In this document: positions 15,947 through 22,980 of the stretch, piece after piece
Layout of the letters: the number at the start of each line of letters is the position of its first letter
How positions within the stretch are numbered: position 1 is the stretch's first letter
Assembly: GCF_900093605.1 (NCBI RefSeq)
Contig: NZ_FLYE01000008.1
Location: 1 to 49,473, forward strand
Reading direction: 5' to 3'
DNA from: Candidatus Terasakiella magnetica
Lineage (GTDB): Bacteria > Pseudomonadota > Alphaproteobacteria > Rhodospirillales > Terasakiellaceae
DNA length: 49,473 nt
The notes under the pieces: generated by a model
Database searches by the model: none
Seen by the model: the letters and a program-made list of their open reading frames with translations, nothing else
Told to the model about the DNA's origin: nothing
Position numbers and translations under genes: made by a program

Positions 15947-16796
15947 AACCGTCCTCCTTTAGTTTTTCGTAAGTTGCATTCCAATCAGGAACATCGAGGA
16001 CATATGCTTTCATCCATTGGGTGAAGCTTTCACGGTCCCGTGCAATCTCATCCCACACTTTGTAAAAAGCGTTGTTTCGGGTGGTATACCCATGGGCATA
16101 TGAAGGAAATGAGCCACTGGGCACTTCACAAATGGCCCCAACGACAAAGCGAGGCAGCACAAATGAATTTGTTTTTGCTGTATCCAACTCATCTACGATT
16201 TCTTCCACCGTTACGATGGAATGTTTCGCAGCCATGACGGCTTCTTTTTGAACACCTACAATGCCGGAAATATGAACGTTACCGCGACGATCTGCGCGTT
16301 GGGCGTGGATCACAGCAACATCAGGTCGAACTGAGGGAACCGCTGAGAATTCTTTGCCCGTAAACGGACACGTAATCGAGCGAATATTTTTGTTCACCTT
16401 GGGATAATCCGTTCCCAAATAACCATTGATCACAGCAAACGGCATATTGGCTGCCCCGGCTTCATAAGCCGACGCCATCGCCGCATGGGAATGTTCTTCA
16501 ATTTCAAGTTTGCGCGGCCATGATTTTTCATAGGCATCACGTAAACGATGAAGAGAACCCACCCCCGGATTACCGCCCCAAGAAAACACCAGTTTCTTGG
16601 CAACCCCCATACCGATCAATTGATCGTAGATTAAATCCGGTGTCATACGGATCAATGTCAGGTCTTTTTTACCTTGGCGAATGATCTCTTGACCTGCGGC
16701 ATGGGGGATCAAATGTGTGAACCCTTCCATGGCAAGCGTATCACCATCTTGTACGTATTTTGCTACTGCTTCTTTTAAAGATAAAAATTCAGCCAT
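15939..16796 (-). CDS. 3-oxoadipate CoA-transferase, alpha subunit
   Basis: A 285-aa family I CoA-transferase alpha subunit of the longer CatI/GctA-like type (SLKEAVAKYVQDGDTLAMEG start, FSWGGNPGVGSLHRLRDA in the middle, RADRRGNVHISG further on). The catalytic Glu resides in the partner subunit. The gene starts 6 nt after the aldehyde dehydrogenase stop. Neighbours on both sides belong to the same pathway, which supports 3-oxoadipate as acceptor. The C-terminal 50 residues (WMKAYVLDVPDWNATYEKL) are typical of the long form. Confidence 0.9.
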   Translation of the reverse strand: MAEFLSLKEAVAKYVQDGDTLAMEGFTHLIPHAAGQEIIRQGKKDLTLIRMTPDLIYDQLIGMGVAKKLVFSWGGNPGVGSLHRLRDAYEKSWPRKLEIEEHSHAAMASAYEAGAANMPFAVINGYLGTDYPKVNKNIRSITCPFTGKEFSAVPSVRPDVAVIHAQRADRRGNVHISGIVGVQKEAVMAAKHSIVTVEEIVDELDTAKTNSFVLPRFVVGAICEVPSGSFPSYAHGYTTRNNAFYKVWDEIARDRESFTQWMKAYVLDVPDWNATYEKLKEDGYV

Positions 16797-16802
16797 CTTA
16801 CC

Positions 16803-18272
16803 TTACCTCTTGTAATATGGTGGAATTTCGGCATCGACATTCACCCAGATTGACTTCACCTGAGTGTATTCACGCATCACTTCAAAGCCCATTTCACGGC
16901 CATAGCCGGACTGACCAACACCGCCAAATGGAGAACCGGGATTAACCCGCTTGTAACAGTTGATCCAAACCATACCGGCGATCATGTTTTCAGCGACTTT
17001 ATGGGCACGTTGCAGGTTGGTTGTCCAAAGACCACCACCTAAGCCATATTCAGTTGAATTGGCGATTTCCATGACTTCTTCGTCTGTCTTAAAGGTCGTT
17101 ACCGCCACAAACGGGCCAAAGACTTCTTCATGACATACGCGATCGCCTGGTTTTGCACGCACGATGGTTGGTTCCACATAACAACCATCTGCAAGTGCAG
17201 GATCAGTAGGCGCTTTACCACCACAAAGGATTTCACCACCTTCATCTTTGGCAATCTGGCAATATTCCAAAACGCGTTCTTGATGCATTTTTGATGTTAA
17301 GGGCCCCATTTCAGTGCCATCCACACGTGGATCACCCAGCTTGATGGATTTGGCCAACGAAACGAATTTTTCCAGAAACTCATCTGCAATATCTTCATGC
17401 AAAATAAGGCGAGAACCCGCGATACAGGCTTGGCCCTGGTTATGGAAAATGGCAAAAGCCGCACCACCAACAGCGGCGTTGATATTGGCATCGTCAAAGA
17501 CAATATTTGCGCCTTTACCACCAAGCTCCAGTTGAAGCTTCTTCAGGTTATCAGCAGCCGAACGTGCAATATGTTTGCCCACAGGGGTTGACCCTGTAAA
17601 CGCAACTTTATGAATGTCGGGGTGATCAACAATGCGTTGGCCAGCACTCTGACCATAGCCGGGGACGATGTTGACCACCCCGTCGGGGAAGCCGACTTCT
17701 TTCATCAACTCAGCAATCTTGAGGGTACTGAGTGGTGTAATTTCAGCCGGCTTAAGAATAACGCAGTTTCCAGCAGCTAGTGCAGGGCCCATTTTCCAAC
17801 TGGTGAACATCAAAGGGAAGTTCCAAGGAACGATTTGCCCGACAATGCCAATGGGTTGGCGTAGGGTATAATTTAGGAAGCCGCTTTCTACAGGGATCAC
17901 ATCGCCTTGAAATTTATCAGCCATGCCACCGAAATAGCGGAACGTAACCGCAGTTCGTGGCACATCCAAAAAACGTGTATCTTTTAAAGGGTGACCAGTA
18001 TCCAATGATTCAAGCTGGGCAATTTCTTCAGCATTTTCTTCAATGGCATCAGCTAATTTCAGAAGTAAACGACCACGATCCATAGCCGACATTCTGCGCC
18101 AGCCTGCTTCAGCTTTTTTAGCGGCTTCAACTGCGCGATCCACATCGGCTTCACGGGCTTCAGCAATTTTTGTGATTAGGCTACCATCATGGGGATTGAG
18201 TACATCAATTGTGCCGCCATCAACAGCATCAACGAACTCACCACCAATAAATAGCTTGTTCTGAATAGTCAT
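16803..18272 (-). CDS. hapE: 4-Hydroxymuconic semialdehyde dehydrogenase (ALDH family)
   Basis: A 489-aa NAD(P)-dependent aldehyde dehydrogenase. I place the start at 18272 (MTIQNKLFIGGEF, AGGAG site upstream) and not at the more distant 18326. Motifs: PWNFPLMFTSWKMGPALAAG, FTGSTPVGK, the catalytic Glu in LELGGKGANIV and the catalytic Cys in FHNQGQACIAGSR. Its predicted role is oxidation of 4-hydroxymuconic semialdehyde, the hydroquinone ring-cleavage product, to maleylacetate. The order hapC-hapD-hapE-like matches the hydroquinone gene clusters known from Pseudomonas (hap and pnp systems). An intrinsic terminator stands between it and the dioxygenase large-subunit gene. Confidence 0.88.
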   Translation of the reverse strand: MTIQNKLFIGGEFVDAVDGGTIDVLNPHDGSLITKIAEAREADVDRAVEAAKKAEAGWRRMSAMDRGRLLLKLADAIEENAEEIAQLESLDTGHPLKDTRFLDVPRTAVTFRYFGGMADKFQGDVIPVESGFLNYTLRQPIGIVGQIVPWNFPLMFTSWKMGPALAAGNCVILKPAEITPLSTLKIAELMKEVGFPDGVVNIVPGYGQSAGQRIVDHPDIHKVAFTGSTPVGKHIARSAADNLKKLQLELGGKGANIVFDDANINAAVGGAAFAIFHNQGQACIAGSRLILHEDIADEFLEKFVSLAKSIKLGDPRVDGTEMGPLTSKMHQERVLEYCQIAKDEGGEILCGGKAPTDPALADGCYVEPTIVRAKPGDRVCHEEVFGPFVAVTTFKTDEEVMEIANSTEYGLGGGLWTTNLQRAHKVAENMIAGMVWINCYKRVNPGSPFGGVGQSGYGREMGFEVMREYTQVKSIWVNVDAEIPPYYKR

Positions 18273-18341
18273 CGAACTGGTCTCCTGTAGACAGATCTTT
18301 CCTGTCCGCTTCTGACGGTGTGTCAAAAACGTTGAGTAATT

Positions 18342-18379
18342 AAAAAAACGGGGAGAGAGCCGGGAAGAACTCCCTCCCC
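18342..18379 (-). terminator. Intrinsic terminator inside the operon (after the dioxygenase genes)
   Basis: On the minus strand a 10-bp stem GGGGAGGGAG/CTCTCTCCCC (one G-U pair) is followed by G and seven T. It lies between the stop of the dioxygenase large-subunit gene (18405) and the dehydrogenase start (18272). It probably ends a fraction of transcripts, giving extra dioxygenase relative to the downstream enzymes. Confidence 0.8.
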
Positions 18380-18404
18380 TATAGTTTCCTAGGGATAGGA
18401 GTTC

Positions 18405-19400
18405 TTAAAATTCAACCGGATATGGTGGAATTTCACCTTCGGCATGCATAGGCACAACTTCAGGGTTTGCATTTTCCCAAACCAAAAGCATCGAACGTTT
18501 GGCAGAGAAACCTTGGTGGCGAATATCGGCTGGCATCGCCGCAACATCACCAGCTTTCATAACAACCTTGGCACGAGGTTTACCGTCTTCGGTGTTTTCA
18601 ACTTCCCATTTAATTTCATCTGAGAATTGAATGAACCATTCAACACGGTCATTTCCGTGTTTGATCGGCAGGATGTATTCTTCAGTTGTTGGACAATAGA
18701 GGCTTGTTTTACAAACTGAACTGATCGACGGGTTCCACGTCACGTCAGAACGAGACAAATATGCATACATGTTGATGGCACCAAACTCTTCTTCAAAGCC
18801 TGGTTCAACATGAACTTCAGGTGCATCTTGTGCAACATCTGCAAACGCACGATTTACAGGATAGCCTGCTTCATCTGTACGCAAAGGTGAGTCACCTTTA
18901 AGGCCAACCATACGCGTACATACTTCACGCTCACGATTAATGGCATCACGGTTGTTACCGTTTTTCGCACCTAACCATGCAGTGCCTGTTTCTTCAGGTG
19001 CAGCAAACGGATCAAAACCTTCGTTTGTCCAATCATCTAGGATTTCCTTGAAAGTCGCCATAATAATTGGCGTATCAAAGGTTTCCAAAAGGTCGAGGCC
19101 CTGTTCTTTAAAGGTTGCGTTAAAGCTACCAGAGAACATTTCAACTTGGCCATATAGGTTATTTGTACCAAATACATGATCAAAGTTTACTTGATAGAAA
19201 AAGAAGCCCCAAGCAACATCACGCATCATGGCACGCAAGAAAACATCAGCTGACATATAATGTGTCATATCACCGTTTTTTGTCGGCCATGTGATGTAAA
19301 CAAAATATTCGTCGCGTTCAAATTTGAAAGAACCAAGTTCGAAAGAGCGGTAACCCGTACGGTTATTAATTGCGCTCGCTTTTACAGCAATTGTATCCAT
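18405..19400 (-). CDS. hapD: Hydroquinone 1,2-dioxygenase, large subunit
   Basis: A 331-aa protein from the ATG at 19400 (GGGAG 10 nt upstream; a TTG at 19424 would give 339 aa). Length and sequence style (MSADVFLRAMMRDVAWGFFFYQVNFDHVFG... block, DKIKWEVE-type cupin segment near residue 260, VVMKAGDVAAMPADIRHQGF at the end) match the large subunit of the two-component hydroquinone dioxygenases HapD/PnpD. The C-terminal part forms a cupin-like barrel, and His residues in ADIRHQGF and elsewhere are candidate Fe(II) ligands. It cleaves hydroquinone between the hydroxylated and adjacent carbon to give 4-hydroxymuconic semialdehyde. The active enzyme is alpha2beta2 with the adjacent small subunit. 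Confidence 0.88.
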   Translation of the reverse strand: MDTIAVKASAINNRTGYRSFELGSFKFERDEYFVYITWPTKNGDMTHYMSADVFLRAMMRDVAWGFFFYQVNFDHVFGTNNLYGQVEMFSGSFNATFKEQGLDLLETFDTPIIMATFKEILDDWTNEGFDPFAAPEETGTAWLGAKNGNNRDAINREREVCTRMVGLKGDSPLRTDEAGYPVNRAFADVAQDAPEVHVEPGFEEEFGAINMYAYLSRSDVTWNPSISSVCKTSLYCPTTEEYILPIKHGNDRVEWFIQFSDEIKWEVENTEDGKPRAKVVMKAGDVAAMPADIRHQGFSAKRSMLLVWENANPEVVPMHAEGEIPPYPVEF

Positions 19401-19471
19401 TTTAAAATTACTCCCGTAATTCAATATCTATATCTAAAGGTGCGTATGTCTGAATTTCGAAAAAAGCGAAA

Positions 19472-19969
19472 TCAGGTGTAACAAATCTCGGCCCATTTCT
19501 CGACAGTCAGCGGGCCTTGAATTGTTTGTTGAATAAGCGCCCCAACTTCACGTGCACGGAACTGATAAACACAACCCTTTGGCATGATGCATTGATGACC
19601 GCGCTTAAGAACAGCCATACCCATTTTCGGGCCCTTTGGTTCACCTTCAGCAAGATGAGTACCTTCTTTTTCTTCGTCGATTTTTTCACCATCTACAGCT
19701 TTGTAGACATGAACTTCGACTTCACCGTCCATCACAATCGCAAATTCATCATGCGCGTTTGTATACCAAGGTGAGTCACCTTCAATGCGAACCGCTTCGA
19801 TTACATTTTCAAGGTTCTTTGCAACAGCAACCTTTTCATAAGGCGCTGAATTAGATGCAACTTCAAAGACGTTTGAAAATGCATAATGCATCGGTTTGTC
19901 ATTGATGATTTCAATATGGCCCTTATCAAAGTCTCTTAAGGAACCAAATACTGTTTGGTACTCAGTCAT
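19472..19969 (-). CDS. hapC: Hydroquinone 1,2-dioxygenase, small subunit
   Basis: A 165-aa cupin-like protein, close to the size of HapC/PnpC. Recognisable blocks are WYTNAHDEFAIVMDGEVEVH (about 72-91), where the His and Glu sit as in cupin motif 1, and GMAVLKRGHQCIMPKGCVYQF, as in motif 2. The first cistron of the catabolic run, it starts with GGGAGACA upstream and has a 71-nt gap to the large subunit. The divergent iclR gene shares its promoter region, which contains the GTTC-N7-GAAC-N4-GTTC operator. The assignment rests on pairing with the large subunit, on size and on the downstream pathway. Confidence 0.86.
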   Translation of the reverse strand: MTEYQTVFGSLRDFDKGHIEIINDKPMHYAFSNVFEVASNSAPYEKVAVAKNLENVIEAVRIEGDSPWYTNAHDEFAIVMDGEVEVHVYKAVDGEKIDEEKEGTHLAEGEPKGPKMGMAVLKRGHQCIMPKGCVYQFRAREVGALIQQTIQGPLTVEKWAEICYT

Positions 19970-20148
19970 AAATTGTCTCCCATTTTGCGGATAGTTCCGC
20001 CCTGTAAGAATGGTCTGCTTATAATAATTCGCAGAGCCGTGAATCCTGTCTTCAGCTCAATTCATTGATTTGAAGACTATGAAACCGCCACCATTTCCGT
20101 TAGAAACAACTTGCATGTTTGTTTTCTAACTCTTAATGTGTGCGCAAT

Positions 20149-20176
20149 GCGAACATAAGTTCTTATAACGAACACA
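20149..20176. promoter_or_regulatory. Candidate IclR operator in the hapC/iclR divergent promoter
   Basis: On the plus strand GAAC (20151-20154), N4, GTTC (20159-20162), N7, GAAC (20170-20173). Read on the minus strand this is GTTC-N7-GAAC-N4-GTTC. The identical half-site spacing is present upstream of the porin gene. It lies 20-45 nt before the iclR start and about 180 nt before hapC, a normal place for autoregulation and divergent control. Confidence 0.6.
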
Positions 20177-20195
20177 TTAGGTGAGGTTGTATTTT

Positions 20196-20981
20196 ATGTC
20201 AAGTAAATCCGACTCTAATTCCGGTACTTTTGTGCAATCTTTAGCCAAAGGTCTGCAGGTTATTGAGACGTTCACACACGATACGTCACACCAAACTTTA
20301 GCTGATGTTTCCAAGATCACTGGTCAATCACGTGCTGCGACAAGACGTTTGCTTCACACACTCGTCCAATTGGGCTATGCAGAGTTCGATGGAAAGCTTT
20401 TTTCCCTCACTCCACGAACACTAAACCTTGGTTATTCCTACCTATCATCTCTTGGCTTGAATGAAGTGGCGTACCCCTTCATGCAGAAGCTTACAGATGA
20501 AGTTCAGGAGTCCTGTTCAGCATCGGTGCTCAATGGGTTTGATGTGGTTTATGTTGCGCGTGTACCAACGTCCCAGCGTGTGATGTCCATTACCTTGAAC
20601 ATCGGTACCCGTCTTCCTGCCTATGCGACCTCAATGGGGCGCGTACATCTGGCTGGTCTGCCTTTTGATAAACTGAACAGTTATTTCGACGATGTAGACA
20701 TTCAAGCACATACAGAAAAAACAGTTACAGATATCGATACATTAAAAGCCATTATTGATCAGGCACGACGAGAAGGTTTTGCGATCGTTGAGGATGAACT
20801 TGAGATGGGGCTTATTTCAATCGGTGCCCCGATCTTTAATAACAATCATCAAACGATTGCAGCTGTTAACATCAGTAGCCATACATCACGCATGTCAATT
20901 AAATCCATGAAAGATACAGTGCTACCAAAGCTGTTGGAATGTTCTCGCAACATAAGTGAAGCTCTTGCAAAATCGCAGTAA
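20196..20981 (+). CDS. IclR-family transcriptional regulator
   Basis: A 261-aa protein from the ATG at 20196, preceded by AGGTGAGG at the correct distance; a GTG at 20181 falls inside that site and is rejected. The N-terminal winged helix (about residues 10-70, SLAKGLQVIETF, TLADVSKITGQSRAATRRLLHTL) is followed by the IclR effector domain (GARVPTS-like VARVPTSQRVMSI, PAYATSMGRVHLAGL, EGFAIVEDELEMGLISIGAPI). It resembles the PcaR/PobR/CatR-like group controlling aromatic catabolism. It is divergent from the hydroquinone dioxygenase operon and probably controls it and the porin gene. Whether it represses or activates cannot be read from sequence. Confidence 0.92.
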   Translation: MSSKSDSNSGTFVQSLAKGLQVIETFTHDTSHQTLADVSKITGQSRAATRRLLHTLVQLGYAEFDGKLFSLTPRTLNLGYSYLSSLGLNEVAYPFMQKLTDEVQESCSASVLNGFDVVYVARVPTSQRVMSITLNIGTRLPAYATSMGRVHLAGLPFDKLNSYFDDVDIQAHTEKTVTDIDTLKAIIDQARREGFAIVEDELEMGLISIGAPIFNNNHQTIAAVNISSHTSRMSIKSMKDTVLPKLLECSRNISEALAKSQ

Positions 20982-21057
20982 TGCGATCAAAGCCTCTCTC
21001 CTCCTTTCCTTTGCGCTATCGATAAGATGAACCCTTGTTCACCCTTGCCCTGATAAT

Positions 21058-21073
21058 CGCAAAGGCCGTGCCA
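21058..21073 (-). promoter_or_regulatory. Sigma54 (-24/-12) promoter, antisense to iclR
   Basis: Minus-strand TGGCACG-GCCT-TTGCG: the -24 GG (21072-21071) and -12 GC (21060-21059) are exactly 10 nt apart, and every consensus position of TGGCACG-N4-TTGC is matched. The predicted start is about 21047. Transcription would run antisense through iclR toward the hydroquinone operon. It is the only match with correct spacing that I found by eye in the window. Confidence 0.65.
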
Positions 21074-21185
21074 AATCCTTATTTTCGCAGCTGCAAAATA
21101 AATATAACACTTTGATTTAAATTAAATAAATAACCTTATACACGCTATTCCAAGCCACATCTTCGCAACGCACAATTCATAGCAA

Positions 21186-21201
21186 TTAATCATATGATCA
21201 A
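21186..21201. promoter_or_regulatory. Proximal UAS-like palindrome for a DmpR/XylR-type activator
   Basis: TTAATCATATGATCAA agrees at 13 of 16 positions with the sequence TTGATCAATTGATCAA that I recall as the family UAS consensus. Its centre is about 146 nt upstream of the predicted sigma54 start. Confidence 0.5.
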
Positions 21202-21226
21202 TTAGGCTGACTTCACTTCAAATAGA

Positions 21227-21242
21227 TTGATGGAATCATCAA
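21227..21242. promoter_or_regulatory. Distal UAS-like palindrome
   Basis: TTGATGGAATCATCAA has perfect 6-bp arms and agrees at 12 of 16 positions with the recalled consensus. The centre-to-centre distance to the proximal site is 41 bp, near four helical turns, so both would face the same side of the DNA. Confidence 0.5.
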
Positions 21243-21251
21243 ATCAAAGGC

Positions 21252-21285
21252 AAAAAAAAGACCTGTCCAAAAAAGGGACAGGTCC
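21252..21285 (-). terminator. Intrinsic terminator of the porin gene
   Basis: On the minus strand a 9-bp perfect stem (GACCTGTCC/GGACAGGTC arms at 21260-21268 and 21276-21284) is followed by eight T. It is located 30-60 nt after the porin stop codon. Confidence 0.92.
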
Positions 21286-21313
21286 AGTTTGGGTCAAACC
21301 AGGGAGGTCAGAC

Positions 21314-22687
21314 TTAGAAATTAAACACTGCATCAAACATGAATGAGAATTGATCATTTTCATTGTTTGGGAAGTAATTAACATTGTCGACAGAGCTATT
21401 AAACTTGTCCCAACGAACTTCAGGACGCAACTGTACGAAGTCATTCATCTTATAATTTGCATTCGCTGTCAGACCATAATAATCACCAGCTTGTGCGTTA
21501 AACTTTGCGGCATCACCGTCATTGTCGTCATTCAACCATTCTGCACGGAAGTTCCATGTTGTTTGAGGACTATATTGATAGCTCAGCTCACCCGTCAGGC
21601 CGTACCACTTGCTGTCTTTTGTAATAAGGTGACCAGCTGCGGCACCTGGATCAGAGGTAATATTACCCGCTTCCTGCGTGCCATAGATACCTGCTGCACG
21701 GACAGTATATTTGTCATTGATTGCGTGTGAGGCATCCAAAACATAGAGATGGCGCATGGCACCGTCTGTACTCTTTACACGAAGCGGGCCTGGGTTATTA
21801 GAAAGAATAGAATTGTCTGATTCTTCTTCATTACCATGGATAGATTCAAGATCTATCCAGGTCCTCATATCGTTTGAACGCCAACGCAAGTTCGCGATAT
21901 ATGAAAAATCACCATTCTTATCATCCATATTGTTCCAACCGCGAACAACACCGAATTCAGCACCCCAGATACCTGACTCATTTTGAGCAAGCTTTGAAGA
22001 CATCAATGCACCTACATGCTTTGCCGGTGTATATTGGAATGACCACGGGTGCGAATAGAACTTGTTAGGTGGGTCCATTGGAAAACCAATATCATCACCC
22101 ACCGGGCTCATCCATGAACCAACCATAAAGTTTGTACCGCCCAGTAAGGGTGTAGACACATCTACATACATTTCTGGAATAGCCAGACGATAAACTTCAC
22201 CCGTTGAATTTGGTGCATATGGGTCAGCAGAATCACCATTCAACGACCAACCATCATCAAAGCCTTCTGTCGTCATGAAATATGCCGCAGAACCATAAAC
22301 GGAACGAAAACCAAACCCGATATCGATCTCTTCTGGTGCGGGCGCTGGTGTTGGTGTCACACGGCTTACAACACTTGATTTGGCATCTTTATGAACAAAC
22401 AGATGAAGTTGATCCATGTGAAAGCCATCATCTTCTTTAAAGAACAAAGGCCCACCATTACCAGTCGCTGAGAAGTCATCGTTAGAATCTGATGCATGTT
22501 CACCAAAAGCTACTGAGAATTGTGCAAGTCCGTCAATTTGGATGCCGTATTCTTTTTCAAGTTTATCACCGATAATCTCACGGGCTAACCAGCCTTTACC
22601 TGCTTTGTTGCCCGCCTCTTCAGCCAATACCGGTAATGCTACCGTTGAGGCCAATAACGTCAGGAGTGACGTTTTCACAAATTTCAT
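21314..22687 (-). CDS. Outer-membrane beta-barrel porin (OmpL-like)
   Basis: A 457-aa protein with a Sec signal peptide (residues 1-22, cleavage after VLA) and a body of alternating aromatic/polar strands. It ends with the characteristic C-terminal Phe (FMFDAVFNF), the BAM recognition signal. The family looks like the OmpL-like/BBP2 putative porins (DGLAQFSVAFG, SWMSPVGDDIGFPMDPPN, FRAEWLNDDNDGD). It probably allows diffusion of the aromatic substrate into the periplasm. It has a GGGAG ribosome-binding site, a strong terminator and an upstream copy of the operator found at hapC/iclR, which supports co-regulation with the hydroquinone pathway. Confidence 0.88.
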   Translation of the reverse strand: MKFVKTSLLTLLASTVALPVLAEEAGNKAGKGWLAREIIGDKLEKEYGIQIDGLAQFSVAFGEHASDSNDDFSATGNGGPLFFKEDDGFHMDQLHLFVHKDAKSSVVSRVTPTPAPAPEEIDIGFGFRSVYGSAAYFMTTEGFDDGWSLNGDSADPYAPNSTGEVYRLAIPEMYVDVSTPLLGGTNFMVGSWMSPVGDDIGFPMDPPNKFYSHPWSFQYTPAKHVGALMSSKLAQNESGIWGAEFGVVRGWNNMDDKNGDFSYIANLRWRSNDMRTWIDLESIHGNEEESDNSILSNNPGPLRVKSTDGAMRHLYVLDASHAINDKYTVRAAGIYGTQEAGNITSDPGAAAGHLITKDSKWYGLTGELSYQYSPQTTWNFRAEWLNDDNDGDAAKFNAQAGDYYGLTANANYKMNDFVQLRPEVRWDKFNSSVDNVNYFPNNENDQFSFMFDAVFNF

Positions 22688-22980
22688 TTAAAATCTCCCA
22701 GATATAAAGGAAAGCCGTAAAACTCATCTGAGTTAAAACGACTTTCTACTTAGAGGCAAAGTTCACATTTCGAACACTTGTTCTCTATGCGCACAATTGT
22801 TATAGGTGCCTAACCATGAAACTGTCAATATGTTTCATGCATTTTAGGATTGCCTCTTTGAAGGAAAAGACGGTAGCCACCCACTAAGTGATTTATTTAA
22901 AATGATTATTTCATTTTCATCTTGAAGAAAAAATGAGACGATCAAATATCTAACAAAGCCAATTTCATTGAGAAAAGAGC
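22688..22980. other. Divergent promoter region, porin / sigma54 activator
   Basis: This 293-nt divergent intergenic region holds the IclR-like operator near the porin side. It is AT-rich on the activator side (22895-22960). No -24/-12 element was found, so the porin probably uses a sigma70-type promoter. Confidence 0.4.
22761..22783. promoter_or_regulatory. Candidate IclR operator upstream of the porin
   Basis: GTTC (22761-22764), N7, GAAC (22772-22775), N4, GTTC (22780-22783): the same three half-sites with the same spacing as in the hapC/iclR promoter. It lies 74-96 nt upstream of the porin start codon. Confidence 0.6.

Larger units (their letters stand above)
20982..21251. other. Regulatory intergenic region between iclR and the porin gene
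   Basis: This stretch has no convincing gene but holds the sigma54-type element and two UAS-like palindromes described separately, all oriented to the minus strand. A half operator GAAC-CCTT-GTTC lies at 21029-21040. The AT-rich tract at about 21105-21140 could help DNA bending (IHF-like function). Confidence 0.5.

Noticed and set aside
20950-21010. Minus-strand micro-ORF (TTG start after AAAGGAGG) downstream of the sigma54 site
   Set aside because: Only about 22 codons, antisense to the iclR end, and the purine-rich stretch can mimic a ribosome-binding site by chance.
22810-22830. GGCAC...TTG element upstream of the porin
   Set aside because: The spacing between GG and the second element is too long for a -24/-12 promoter.
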